This document shows positions 46,513 to 57,922 of a stretch of DNA of 64,000 bases, in pieces; positions within the stretch are counted from its first letter, which is position 1, and each line of letters opens with the position of its first letter. Source of the DNA: Macquaria australasica. Taxonomy: Eukaryota > Chordata > Actinopteri > Centrarchiformes > Percichthyidae. Below the pieces are notes generated by a model. It had not been told where the DNA came from. It saw nothing but the letters and a program-made list of their open reading frames with translations, and searched no databases. The position numbers were made by a program, and so were the translations under genes. The stretch covers positions 62,001 through 126,000 of the forward strand of contig SEMN01000266.1 of NCBI GenBank assembly GCA_005408345.1, given 5' to 3'.

Positions 46513-48141
46513 CAGTGGGTACGGAAAGTATTCAGACCCCTTTAAATTTTTCACTCTTTGTTTCATTGTAGCCATTTGCTAAAATCGAAAAAGTTCATTT
46601 TATTTCTCATTAATGTACACTCAGCACCCCATCTTGACAGAAAAAAACAGAAATGTAAAAATTTTTGCAAATTTATTAAAAAAGAAAAACTGAAATATCA
46701 CATGGTCATAAGTATTCAGACCCTTTGCTGTGACACTCATATTTAACTCACATGCTGTCCATTTCTTCTGATCCTCCTTGAGATGGTTCTACTCCTTCAT
46801 TGGAGTCCAGCTGTGTTTAATTAAACTGATTGGACTTGATTAGGAAAGGCACACACCTGTCTATATAAGACCTTACAGCTCACAGTGCATGTCAGAGCAA
46901 ATGAGAATCATGAGGTCGAAGGAACTGCCCAAGGAGCTTAGAGACAGAATTGTGGCAAGGCACAGATCTGGCCAAGGTTACAAAAGAATTTCTGCAGCAC
47001 TCAAGGTTCCTAAGAGCACAGTGGCCTCCATAATCCTTAAATGGAAGAAGTTTGGGACGACCAGAACTCTTCCTAGACCTGGCCGTCCAGCCAAACTGAG
47101 CAATCGTGGGAGAAGAGCCTTGGTGAGAGGGGTAAAGAAGAACCCAAAGATCACTGTGGCTGAGCTCCAGAGATGCAGTAGGGAGATGGGAGAAAGTTCC
47201 ACAAAGTCAACTATCACTGTAGCCCTCCACCAGTCGGGGCTTTATGGCAGAGTGGCCCGACGGAAGCCTCTCCTCAGTGCAAGACATATGAAAGCCCGCA
47301 TAGAGTTTGCCAAAAAACACATGAAGGACTCCCAGACTATGAGAAATAAGATTCTCTGGTCTGATGAGACCAAGATTGAACTTTTTGGCGTTAATTCTAA
47401 GCGGTATGTGTGGAGAAAACCAGGCACTGCTCATCACCTGCCCAATACAATCCCAACAGTGAAACATGGTGGTGGCAGCACCATGCTATGGGGGTGTTTT
47501 TCAGCTGCAGGGACAGGACGACTGGTTGCAATTGAAGGAAAGATGAATGCGGCCAAGTACAGAGATATCCTGGAAGAAAACCTCTTCCAGAGTGCTCAGG
47601 ACCTCAGACTGGGCCGAAGGTTCACCTTCCAACAAGACAATGACCCTAAGCACACAGCTAAAATAACAAAGGAGTGGCTTCGGAACAACTCTGTGACCAT
47701 TCTTGACTGGCCCAGCCAGAGCCCTGACCTAAACCCAATTGAGCATCTCTGGAGAGACCTGAAAATGGCTGTCCACCAACGTTCACCATCCAACCTGACG
47801 GAACTGGAGAGGATCTGCAAGGAAGAATGGCAGAGGATCCCCAAATCCAGGTGTGAAAAACTTGTTGCATCATTCCCAAGAAGACTCATGGCTGTACTAG
47901 CTCAAAAGGGTGCTTCTACTCAATACTGAGCAAAGGGTCTGAATACTTATGACCATGTGATATTTCAGTTTTTCTTTTTTAATAAATTTGCAAAAATTTC
48001 TACATTTCTGGTTTTTTCTGTCAAGATGGGGTGCTGAGTGTACATTAATGAGAAATAAAATGAACTTTTTCGATTTTAGCAAATGGCTGCAATGAAACAG
48101 TGAAAAATTTAAAAGGGTCTGAATACTTTCCGTACCCACTG
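46513..48141 (+). mobile_element. Complete Tc1-like transposon
   Basis: The 1,629-bp element has long (over 200 bp) inverted repeats beginning CAGTGGGTACGGAAAGTATT and inverse. TA target duplications lie at 46511-46512 and 48142-48143, inside a TA microsatellite. Subterminal copies of GTATTCAGACCC occur at both the outer and inner side of each inverted repeat, an IR/DR-like arrangement. The transposase gene is uninterrupted. The whole element looks recently inserted. Confidence 0.93.
46889..47929 (+). CDS. Tc1-family transposase, full-length
   Basis: 346 codons from ATG 46889 to TGA 47929, with no stop or frameshift. The N-terminus is a paired-type HTH DNA-binding region (KELPKELRDRIVARHRSGQG, KISAALKVPKSTVASII-like). 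A GRPAKLSNRGRR basic linker with GRPRR/AT-hook character follows, then a second HTH (VAELQRCSREMGESS). The catalytic domain has Asp in ILWSDETKIELFG, Asp in FQQDNDPKHTAK and Glu in SPDLNPIEHLWRD, the DD34E signature. The C-terminus is LMAVLAQKGASTQY. It catalyses cut-and-paste transposition into TA sites. The length matches active Tc1 transposases (about 340 aa). Several internal Met codons exist; 46889 is chosen because the next Met (MRIMRSKELP) is only four codons on and most relatives start near here. Confidence 0.92.
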   Translation: MSEQMRIMRSKELPKELRDRIVARHRSGQGYKRISAALKVPKSTVASIILKWKKFGTTRTLPRPGRPAKLSNRGRRALVRGVKKNPKITVAELQRCSREMGESSTKSTITVALHQSGLYGRVARRKPLLSARHMKARIEFAKKHMKDSQTMRNKILWSDETKIELFGVNSKRYVWRKPGTAHHLPNTIPTVKHGGGSTMLWGCFSAAGTGRLVAIEGKMNAAKYRDILEENLFQSAQDLRLGRRFTFQQDNDPKHTAKITKEWLRNNSVTILDWPSQSPDLNPIEHLWRDLKMAVHQRSPSNLTELERICKEEWQRIPKSRCEKLVASFPRRLMAVLAQKGASTQY

Positions 48142-48142
48142 T

Positions 48143-48156
48143 ATGTGTGTACACAT

Positions 48157-48206
<50 letters not shown>

Positions 48207-48267
48207 TATACATACATATATATACATATATATACATATACATACATATATATATATATACATATAC

Positions 48268-48298
<31 letters not shown>

Positions 48299-48313
48299 CA
48301 TATATATATATAC

Positions 48314-48359
<46 letters not shown>

Positions 48360-48360
48360 A
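48143..48360. repeat. (TA)n / (TACA) microsatellite, right part
   Basis: About 215 bp of TA with CATA interruptions follows the Tc1 right end. All ORFs over it are repeat artefacts (Tyr/Ile strings). Confidence 0.95.
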
Positions 48361-48672
48361 AACAGCAAGAATAAATGATCTAGATAACTGAAATAAAGTG
48401 CACACATACACAGTGTTTCTCAGGCTGTAAAACAGGGAATGAGCAGAACTAGAGAGCAATGAAGCCTGAAAGATTCAATCCAATCGATCAGTTGGATCAG
48501 ACTCGACAGCTACTTATTTGATTAGTTTAACAGTTACATGCATGTAACGGGTCACCAGTTTGCAGCCTCTTGCTCTGAAATCACTGCAGTTAAACACAAG
48601 CGTAACATACAAACTGTTTGCAGTTATTGATCACGGTCACGTTATCCGACTGCAACATAACTACCAAGTATT

Positions 48673-48688
48673 TCTGTTTATTTTGGAC
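48673..48688 (-). terminator. U2 3' box, copy 3
   Basis: GTCCAAAATAAACAGA, the same variant as copy 1. Confidence 0.6.
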
Positions 48689-48701
48689 ACTGAGGGGGGG
48701 G

Positions 48702-48887
48702 GTGCACCGGTCCTGGAGGTACTGCAATACCAGGTCGATGCGCGGAGTGGACGGAGCAAGCCCCTATTCCATCTCCCTGCTCCAAAAATCAATTTAATAT
48801 ATGGTCCCCGGGTAGGGGACGTATCAGATATTAAACTGATAAGAACAGATACTACACTTGATCTTAGCCAAAAGGCCGAGAAGCGAT
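48702..48887 (-). ncRNA. U2 snRNA, copy 3
   Basis: 186 nt, intact, with all core elements as in copy 1. Confidence 0.95.
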
Positions 48888-50293
48888 GCCGTGAACCGGT
48901 CGGCGGTGAGGACGCGACTCTCCGCACCGGGACTCTCACCGACGGTTTAACTGTGTGTTTCAGTAACAGCTCCACTCGGTGACACAGACACAACAGACAC
49001 GACACACAGTAGACGAGTAAAAGGACAGAAAATGTGTCGTTTCAACAAAGTAAGGCTGTTTTATATGCAGCTAAACGAGCGCGTCCTGGTCACGTGGCAC
49101 AATCTAGTCCAATAGAAACCTAAAACGTGAGAACTGTGTTATTTACTGCTGCAAAGAGAGCTGCAACTTCTATTTTAAACAAAACTGACGTCAGGTGAAT
49201 TATAAATGCCAAAAGAAACTAAATCATATGATAAGTCCTCTCTGAGGGAAGAAAACATGTTTGGTCTGGAGAACAAACTGAGCTCCAGCGCACTCTGGTG
49301 GAGATGAGAGCGAACTGCACCCTGCAGCCGACTGCACATAGTCCTCATGCAGGTTAAACTGCAGACTTGGTGCCAAGCTACAGTTCATGCAGATACAACG
49401 ATTTCAAATTATGTCCTTGATTTAAAAATAGCTATTTACTAAAGGGCACAGAACATCTACCACATTGTAAATAACGCTCACAATCAGTTAAAACGTCTAG
49501 ACCCAACATCAAGTCTCTATGAGTGCACTGCCGGTCTAAAGAAATCCTGTTTTAACCTGTCTTGTTACAGCTTATTCATTTTATCATTACTGTACACCTG
49601 TCTACCTTTATTCTATATATATTATATTCCTATATTTTAACTTCTGCACTATTTAACGCGATGTCCTGCCTCTCTGCCTGTTGCTTGTATGGTTGGTTTG
49701 GCTTCCTGGCTCAGGAGCCAATTTGCAGAATAGGGAAGGACATCAGGAAACGGTCTACACCCGAGTAAACTGGGCCTCATCCTGGCTTCCTCTCCAACCT
49801 CTTTTTTCTGTCTTCCTCCCAGGCCTCCACCAGCTGGTTTGTGTTTTGTTTGCACCTGTCACTCACTACACTCATAGTTACAGCTGCATTCATTACTGGC
49901 CTACCTGATTAACATAATTATGTAATTCAATTAGTTTAAATTTGATTTCATGTGTGAGTCCCTTTTTGTCAGTTTGTGACATGTCTTTGATTCTCTTTTA
50001 GTTGCGTGATTTTCTTTTGAACATATTGTTTGAGCATTTTATCGTTACCTGCTTTCTGTTTAATTTAATTTGTATTTCATGTTTTTATTTATTTTTAAAT
50101 GTAAAGAACTCTGAGCTGCATGTTTTGTATGAAAGGTGCTGTACAAATAAAGCTTATTATATTATTATTGTTGTTGTTGTTGAAGGAGTCTGAGAATTTA
50201 GAATTTCATTTCCAATGACTGCTTCACTGTAATTGTAGTGCATAACAATAAAGAACTTGAACATCATACCCACTCCTTTGGATTGTTTCCATA

Positions 50294-51075
50294 TATAAAC
50301 TGATCAGCCACAACATTATGACCACCGACAGGTGAAGTGAAGAACACCGATTATCTCGTTACAGTGGCACCTGTCAGTGGGGGGGATATATTAGGCAGCA
50401 AGTGAACATTTTGTCCTCGAAGTTGATGTGTTGGAAGCAGGAAAAATGGACAAACATAAGGATGTGAGCGACTCTGACAAGGACCAAACTGTGATGGCTA
50501 GACGACTGGGTCAGAGCATCTCCAAAACTGCAGCTCTTGTGGGGTGTTCCCGGTCTGCAGTGGTCAGTACCTACCAAAAGTGGTCCAAGGAAGGAAAACC
50601 GGTGAACCAGTGACAGGGTCATGGGCGGCCAAGGCTCATTGATGCTCGTGGGGAGCGAAGGCTGGCCCGTGTGGTCCGATCCAACAGAAGAGCTACTGTA
50701 GCTCAAACTGCTGACAAAGTTAATGCTGGTTCTGATAGAAAGGTGTCAGAACACACAGTGCATCGCAGTTTGTTGCGTATGGGGCTGCGTAGCCGCAGAC
50801 CGGTCAGGGTGCCCATGCTGACCCCTGTCCACCGCCGAAAGCGGCTACAATGGGCATGCGAGCATCAGAACTGGACCACGGAGCAATGGAAGAAGGTGGC
50901 CTTCTTCCGTGATGAGTCACGTTTTCTTTTACATCATGTGGATGGCCGGGTGCGTGTGCGTCGCTTACCTGGGGAACACATGGCACCAGGATGCACTATG
51001 GGAAGAAGGCAAGCCGGCGGAGGCAGTGTGATGCTTTGGGCAATGTTCTGCTGGGAAACCTTGGGTCCTGCCATT
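50294..51075 (+). mobile_element. Tc1-like transposon, copy 3, truncated
   Basis: The left inverted repeat and 5' two thirds of the element are present. Identity to the other copies stops abruptly at 51075 (CCTGCCATT), where DIRS sequence begins. The right half and right terminal repeat are missing. Confidence 0.9.
50446..51075 (+). pseudogene. Tc1-like transposase, copy 3, truncated
   Basis: It carries the shared TGA (50611-50613). Around the first catalytic Asp the sequence is altered (KKVAFFRDESRFLL instead of KKVAWSDESRFLL). It ends after FCWETLGPAI, so the second Asp and the Glu are absent. Confidence 0.85.
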
Positions 51076-51342
51076 AGTAATGACCTTCGGCCGAAAAGAC
51101 GGGTTCGGACGCAGCTCCAGCGTCTCCCCGTCATCACTGACTGTCATGCAATCAGCATGCACAGACAAGGCCCCCAGGTCTCCTGCTCTCTTTGCCGAGG
51201 TCAAGGCTAGCAGGAGCGCCGTCTTGATTGACAGGGCCTCCAAATCTGCCTGCTCCAATGGCTCGAACGGTGGGCCTGCCAGGCCGTCCAAAACCGTCTG
51301 AAGGTCCCCCTGGGGAACCAGGCGTCGAACAGGGGGCCGCAA
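51076..51342 (-). pseudogene. Tyrosine recombinase catalytic domain, truncated (DIRS)
   Basis: This frame contains LSIKTALLLALTSAKRAGDL, the box with the first catalytic Arg of tyrosine recombinases. It runs into the foreign Tc1 sequence at 51075, losing the His-x-x-Arg and nucleophilic Tyr. In intact DIRS elements this enzyme integrates the circular DNA intermediate. Confidence 0.75.
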
Positions 51343-51966
51343 CCGACGAGCCCCCCGTAAGAAGCGTTTAACTAAGGGTGACTCCGGGCTGTGAAGCGAC
51401 CGAACCCCTCGTGGCCAGCCGTAATAGCTGCCGCAAAGACAGCTACAGTGGCCGCCGCACGATCGCTGTCAAACAACCCCTGCAGGAAACCCAAAATGTC
51501 CTGCAGGGAACAAGAGCTGGGCCTGAGGTCCCTGGCCTCGCACCAACCTGTGAACAGCCGCCATCGTGATGCGTAGAGTTTTGTAGTGGACAGAGCACGA
51601 GCATGTTGAATCGTACAGACAACAGCGGCCGGAAGGCCCAAGCCTTCCAATCTCACCCTCTCAATCTCCAGACCAAGAGCCGGTGACCCAGAACCGGGCG
51701 CGAGAGGATGGAGCCCCCTGCCTGCCAGAGAGCCGTGGGTCGATCTGGCACCGGCCACGGGCCTGCCTCCACTAGCTGGACGAGAGCCGGAAACCACCGG
51801 GCCCCGGGATTGTCCGGCGCCACCACTATCACGACCAAGTGCTGCATCCGGATCCTGTGGAGCAACTGCATCATCAGCCTCAACGGCGGGAAAGCATACA
51901 GCAGACCGTGAGGCCAATGTGGATGAGCCAATGCATCCACCCCCAGTGGGGGAGCGTCCGTCTGCC

Positions 51967-52626
51967 TCAGAGAGAACCATAACGGACACAGAGCGTTCTC
52001 TCTGTCCGCAAAAAGGCCGGCCACCGGTAGTCCGAACCGCTGCCAGACCAGAGCTGCCACCTCCGAGGAGAGGCTCCACTCCTACCCCAACGGACTAGCT
52101 TCGAGCCCCTCACTCGGCGGGCCAGTTGCAAAATCGCTGTCACACGCGCTTCCGACAGCCGTGCTGTCATGGCGCGGGAGTCGAGTGTAAGCCCCAGATA
52201 TGCTGCCTGCTGACTCGGCAGCAGGAGACTTTTGCTGGGGTTGACAGCGAAGCCCAAGCGCGTGATGTGCTGAATGACCAGCGCTGTGTGGGCCTCGGCC
52301 TCCTGTCTGGAGGCAGCGAGAATCGGCCAATCGTCTATGTAATTCAGGATTCTCACCCCCTGTTCCCTGAGCGGTGCCAACGCCGTCTCCACACACTTGG
52401 AGAACGTGTGCGGGGAGAGGGAGTATCCGAACGGAAGGCGACCGAACTGATAACACTGACCGTCCATCGCGAAGCGCAGGTACTTCCTGTGACGCTGCAG
52501 GATGGGGACATGGAAGTATACGTCGGTCAGATCTATGGATGTCATCCAGTCGCCTGGCCGAATGCATTCCATAAGCTGCCTGACCGTCAACATGCGAAAA
52601 GGCCTGCGCGCAATGAACGTGTTCAC
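51967..52626 (-). pseudogene. DIRS reverse transcriptase core
   Basis: This frame has the fingers/palm motifs DLTDVYFHVPI, GRLPFGYSLSPHTFSKC and the YIDDW catalytic box, followed by LGFAVNPSKSLLLPSQQAAY. The N-terminal RT part sits in a different frame (52640-53053), so at least one frameshift breaks the gene. Confidence 0.85.
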
Positions 52627-54602
52627 GCAGGTCCAAAAACGGCCTCAGCCCCCCCGACTTATTGGGCACCAGAAAATACGAGGAGAAACCCCGTCCGCGC
52701 TTCTGAGTCGGGAACCATGTCCGAAGAAGCGCGGCTACCGCCTCCCTCAATACCGCCGTCTCTGCTGGGTCGGCGAGCGATGTTTGCAGGATGCCGCCGA
52801 ACGCCGGGGGTGTGCGGCAAAACTGCAACGCGTAACCCCTCCGCAGCGTTCTGTCCATCCACGCAGAGAGGGCTGCATAGCCGCACCCAAGTCGAGTAAC
52901 GGTCCGTGAGAGGGAGCGCAACGGGCTCGGCGGGAAGAAGTAGAGCGGGCCCACCCGCACCGACCCTCCCGCCTTGGGGAAGGACGGACGGGGGCCCCTG
53001 GCAGAAAGGGCCGCGACGCAGCTAAAGCTAACAACGAAATAGCTGCCTCCCATGCATCAAGACCGGACGACGCCACCGCACTCCGCCGTGGGTCATGATG
53101 TTTACTGGTTCCTTCTTCCACAGAGACGGTACTCACGTGAGGAAAGTCAGCCTTGCACTCTGCTGCCGCAACGTTACAACTGCCATCTTGCGTCCGGTTC
53201 ATACCCGACTGCACACGGCGGGGTCAGAGCCAAATGGCAGCGACTAGCACCGCTAGCCGCACTAACCATGCTAGCGGAGTTACGCGGCTGAACTTGAGAC
53301 CGCTTATGAACCCGCTGGAACCCCAAACAAAGTCGCTGCCTCCCTCTCTTCGTCCCCCGGCGAACCGATCGCTGAGGACGACAGGGCAAAATGAACATCA
53401 AGGCCAAGTGAAGCACCGAGCTCCGCTGTGGACCGTAGAGCTCACCAGGTGAAACAGTACTCACCTGAGGGATGACTCCTCTGGCACCGCACTCTGCTGC
53501 TGCAGTGTTATGACCGCCATCTAGCGTGCGGTTCATGAACGACTGCACTCACCTCTGACGGCCTCTGGGGTCAGAGCCAGAAATGGCAGCAGCCAGCACC
53601 GCTAGCCACGCAAGCCATGCTACTGGAGTTTCGCGGCTTACTTGAGGCCGCCTATGAAGCCGTGGTGAAACCACTGTGTGAAGTTTATGCACCCGCGATG
53701 ACACCTTCTCGCCACCATGGGTCGAGGCGGCGTCAGCCGCGGATACTCGGATGTAAGCGCCGCCGTTCTCCGGCACACTCCCTGCCTGGGTGATGTGCCG
53801 ATCAGAACGGCAGCGACTAGCAAGCCAGTGACACACAAACAACGTATTAGCCGTCCTGCTAATGGCTGAAGATCACGGCCAACAGCGCCAACACCTGAAC
53901 CAATCTGTGTTTCAGAATGTGATGTGCTACAAGAATGTACAGTGCGAGTAAGAAAACATTCAGAGACGGTATAATATATGATCGGGTAGTGTGCCTAACG
54001 GAGCGGCGGCGACTCGTACGCCAGAGACACAAACACACTATTAGCCGCCTTGCTAAACCAGAAAAGTCATGGTTCTGTCAAGGCGGCCTACGCCCTGCGC
54101 CAAGCCGCCACCCTCCGCACCGTCAGCGCCGGCCAGCGTGGAGGGAGCGACCAGCCTCGGCAACCGTGCCTGACGCTCACGCTCCTCCGGGGGGAGAGTG
54201 AGATAGTCGAGGCAGGTGCCGGCCTCACTCTGATGCCTCTGACCGTGCTGGTCCGCCATTGACATCAGTGAGGCACACAAGGCTTGCTGGCCATCTCCAA
54301 GCGCAAAATTCCTACTAGACGCGACACCGGATGGTGACAATTTTTCGCTGAACTAGACCACAGGTTGCTGAGTTGAAAAAGGGAAACGAGAAATGCGCGT
54401 ACTGGGGTTTTGTAGGGAAGGGGACTACCTCCTGATTGGATGGTGAGTGCATGAACTTTGACTCAGGTGCCGAGGCGGAGCCTCGAGGGGATGAACCAAT
54501 AGCGAAGCCCGTTAGAGGGCGGAGCACGTACTCATAGAACCAGCTTCTCTTAACAGCAACTCAGCTGATAAACTCGGTTTATTGTCTCCTTCAGCAGCTG
54601 AT

Positions 54603-54657
54603 CAGGGAGAGCGCGGACGCAGTCCCCCACTACCAGAAACTATGCAGTCCAGATTCC
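54603..54657 (-). pseudogene. U1 snRNA 3' fragment
   Basis: About 55 nt correspond to the 3' end of U1 (Sm-site region to CTCCCTG). Several substitutions separate it from the other copies: one G fewer, ACTATGCAGTCC for ATTATGCAGTCG. Its 3' flank (CAGCAACTCAGCTGA, 54554-54568) resembles the flank of U1 copy 1 (35145-35160). At 54657 it switches to the Tc1-to-U1 spacer, which marks a recombination junction. Confidence 0.85.
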
Positions 54658-55064
54658 ATCTTTGTTGTATTTTTATTACCCTGTAAAGCACATTGAACAT
54701 GGAATTGCCCCATGAAATGTGCTATACAGATAAAGTTGCATTGCGTTGCCTGAGAGCAACGGTATGCAGTGCAGCGATAATCATTACATTAATCATTCAA
54801 TCATTATTCTTGTTCACAATTTACAGAAACAGTTTGACTTGTATATAGACAACGCATGTTGTTGTTGGTTTTTATTTTTTATATATTATTTATATTCACA
54901 TCTGTATTTTTAACCTGCTTGTACGCACATTATAGTTACAGTAGTAGGTTTCTGTTTCTTTGTTCAGCTTTGTTCTCGTTTCACACTGTAACACAGAGCT
55001 GCTTGTGTAACGTCATCAGCACAGATTCAAGGATGATTTTGAGGAGTTTCATTCAACAGCTGAT

Positions 55065-55229
55065 CAGGGGAGAGCGCGGACGCAGTCCCCCACTACCAGA
55101 AATTATGCAGTCGAGATTCCCACATTTGGGGAATTCGCAGAGGTCAGCTCAGCCGAGAGTGCAATGGTTAAGCCTCGCCCTGGGTGAACCACCTTCCTGA
55201 TCATGGTGTCTCCCCTGCCAGGTAAGTAT
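55065..55229 (-). ncRNA. U1 snRNA, copy 4
   Basis: 165 nt, intact, with the same sequence elements as copy 1. Confidence 0.95.
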
Positions 55230-55278
55230 GAGTTGTTCAGCTCAGAGACGGGGGGTCGTTCACAGACACACCGTGATG

Positions 55279-55287
55279 ACTGACGGT
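55279..55287 (-). promoter_or_regulatory. Candidate U1 proximal sequence element, copy 4
   Basis: ACCGTCAGT at -50 to -58 of U1 copy 4. Confidence 0.5.
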
Positions 55288-55417
55288 GCTGACTAACTAT
55301 AAATTACCAAAAACAGAGGCTGTGGGGGGGGGGGGTCTGCAGGAATCTAATGCAGAACAAACTGTTCTGTACTGAGGCTGAAAAAGATTATTTACATTTT
55401 ACTTAAAAACTGGTGCA

Positions 55418-55446
55418 TTTCCCATCATGCAATGCTGTATTTGCAT
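55418..55446 (-). promoter_or_regulatory. U1 distal sequence element, copy 4
   Basis: An SPH-like site plus an octamer at 55439-55446. Confidence 0.8.
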
Positions 55447-56098
55447 ATCAAAAGCTGACCTAAAATCACCAGTTGTTTCTATTTGACCTCCAACAAATGA
55501 ATAACAGCCCAACAGCAAGTTCAAGTGATCCAGAGCTAAATCACACTGCGGTCAAAAGTCGTTTGATTCACATTTAAAACTCAGAGGAAAGAATAAAAAC
55601 ACACAAACACACGTTTCCTCACATTTTAACCACTTCCTGTTTCTTTGTTCACGTTCCTGCTACTGACACCTGCTGCTCTGGAGTGTGAACAACCCTGGCT
55701 GTTTTACAAACAGGATTTCAACATGCTGTACAGTATGAAACAATACAGTTCAACAACAGTAATATAGATATAGATATATATAAAATAACAGCAAGAATAA
55801 ATGATCTAGATAACTGAAATAAAGTGCACACATACACAGTGTTTCTCAGGCTGTAAAACAGGGAATGAGCAGAACTAGAGAGCAATGAAGCCTGAAAGAT
55901 TCAATCCAATCGATCAGTTGGATCAGACTCGACAGCTACTTATTTGATTAGTTTAACAGTTACATGCATGTAACGGGTCACCAGTTTGCAGCCTCTTGCT
56001 CTGAAATCACTGCAGTTAAACACAAGTGTAACATACAAACTGTTTGCAGTTATTGATCACGGTCACGTTATCCGACTGCAACATAACTACCAAGTATT

Positions 56099-56114
56099 TC
56101 TGTTTACTTTAAAC
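56099..56114 (-). terminator. U2 3' box, copy 4
   Basis: GTTTAAAGTAAACAGA, the same form as copy 2. Confidence 0.7.
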
Positions 56115-56127
56115 ACTGAGGGGGGGG

Positions 56128-56313
56128 GTGCACCGGTCCTGGAGGTACTGCAATACCAGGTCGATGCGCGGAGTGGACGGAGCAAGCCCCTATTCCATCT
56201 CCCTGCTCCAAAAATCAATTTAATATATGGTCCCCGGGTAGGGGACGTATCAGATATTAAACTGATAAGAACAGATACTACACTTGATCTTAGCCAAAAG
56301 GCCGAGAAGCGAT
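56128..56313 (-). ncRNA. U2 snRNA, copy 4
   Basis: 186 nt, intact, with core elements as in copy 1. About 60 bp of extra sequence (56945-57005) interrupts the upstream spacer of this unit. Confidence 0.95.
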
Positions 56314-57922
56314 GCCGTGAACCGGTCGGCGGTGAGGACGCGACTCTCCGCACCGGGACTCTCACCGACGGTTTAACTGTGTGTTTCAGTAACAGCTCCA
56401 CTCGGTGACACAGACACAACAGACACGACACACAGTAGACGAGTAAAAGGACAGAAAATGTGTCGTTTCAACAAAGTAAGGCTGTTTTATATGCAGCTAA
56501 ACGAGCGCGTCCTGGTCACGTGGCACAATCTAGTCCAATAGAAACCTAAAACGTGAGAACTGTGTTATTTACTGCTGCAAAGAGAGCTGCAACTTCTATT
56601 TTAAACAAAACTGACGTCAGGTGAATTATAAATGCCAAAAGAAACTAAATCATATGATAAGTCCTCTCTGAGGGAAGAAAACATGTTTGGTCTGGAGAAC
56701 AAACTGAGCTCCAGCGCACTCTGGTGGAGATGAGAGCGAACTGCACCCTGCAGCCGACTGCACATAGTCCTCATGCAGGTTAAACTGCAGACTTGGTGCC
56801 AAGCTACAGTTCATGCAGATACAACGATTTCAAATTATGTCCTTGATTTAAAAATAGCTATTTACTAAAGGGCACAGAACATCTACCACATTGTAAATAA
56901 CGCTCACAATCAGTTAAAACGTCTAGACCCAACATCAAGTCTCTAATGAGGGTAATAGGTTTATACCTGCATACATCACACTATGTGTATATAAACATAT
57001 TTATGAGTGCACTGCCGTCTAAAGAAATCCTGTTTTAACCTGTCTTGTTACAGCTTATTCATTTTATCATTACTGTACACCTGTCTACCTTTATTCTATA
57101 TATATTATATTCCTATATTTTAACTTCTGCACTATTTAACGCGATGTCCTGCCTCTCTGCCTGTTGCTTGTATGGTTGGTTTGGCTTCCTGGCTCAGGAG
57201 CCAATTTGCAGAATAGGGAAGGACATCAGGAAACGGTCTACACCCGAGTAAACTGGGCCTCAGCCTGGCTTCCTCTCCAACCTCTTTTTTCTGTCTTCCT
57301 CCCAGGCCTCCACCAGCTGGTTTGTGTTTTGTTTGCACCCGTCACTCACTACACTCATAGTTACAGCTGCATTCATTACTGGCCTACCTGATTAACATAA
57401 TTATGTAATTCAATTAGTTTAAATTTGATTTCATGTGTGAGTCCCTTTTTGTCAGTTTGTGACATGTCTTTGATTCTCTTTTAGTTGCGTGATTTTCTTT
57501 ATACATATTGTTTGAGCATTTTATCGTTACCTGCTTTGTTTAATTTAATTTGTATTTCATGTTTTTATTTATTTTTAAATGTAAAGAACTCTGAGCTGCA
57601 TGTTTTGTATGAAAGGTGCTGTACAAATAAAGCTTATTATATTATTATTGTTGTTGTTGAAGGAGTCTGAGAATTTAGAATTTCATTTCCAATGACTGCT
57701 TCACTGTAATTGTAGTGCATAACAATAAAGAACTTGAACATCATACCCACTCCTTTGGATTGTTTCCATATATAAACTGATCAGCCACAACATTATGACC
57801 ACTGACAGGTGAAGTGAAGAACACTGATTATCTCGTTACAGTGGCACCTGTCAGTGGGGGGGATATATTAGGCAGCAAGTGAACATTTTGTCCTCGAAGT
57901 TGATGTGTTGGAAGCAGGAAAA

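Larger units (their letters stand above)
51076..54540 (-). mobile_element. DIRS-like tyrosine-recombinase retrotransposon, truncated and broken
   Basis: A GC-rich minus-strand block contrasts with the AT-rich array. In element order it holds a leader/gag-like region with imperfect about 350-bp repeats (53180-53670; GACTAGCACCGCTAGC-type motifs). An RT starts in 53053-52640 (SSYFLVPNKSGGLRPFLDLR) and continues after a frameshift in 52626-51967, with GDWMTSIDLTDVYFHVPI, GYSLSPHTFSKCVETALAPL and catalytic YIDDWPIL. The RNase H/methylase-like region is at 52060-51653. The tyrosine recombinase N-terminal domain (ALSTTKLYASRWRLFTGWC) is near 51600, followed by the first catalytic-Arg block ALTSAKRAGDLGAL near 51210. 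The recombinase HxxR and Tyr parts and the 3' end are missing beyond 51076. It is non-functional. Confidence 0.85.

Noticed and set aside
48143..48459. Tyr/Ile-rich ORFs over the TA microsatellite
   Set aside because: Pure simple-repeat translation.
54053..54340. 95-residue ORF in the DIRS leader as an independent gene
   Set aside because: It lies within the GC-rich DIRS 5' region. At most it is part of a decayed gag-like ORF.
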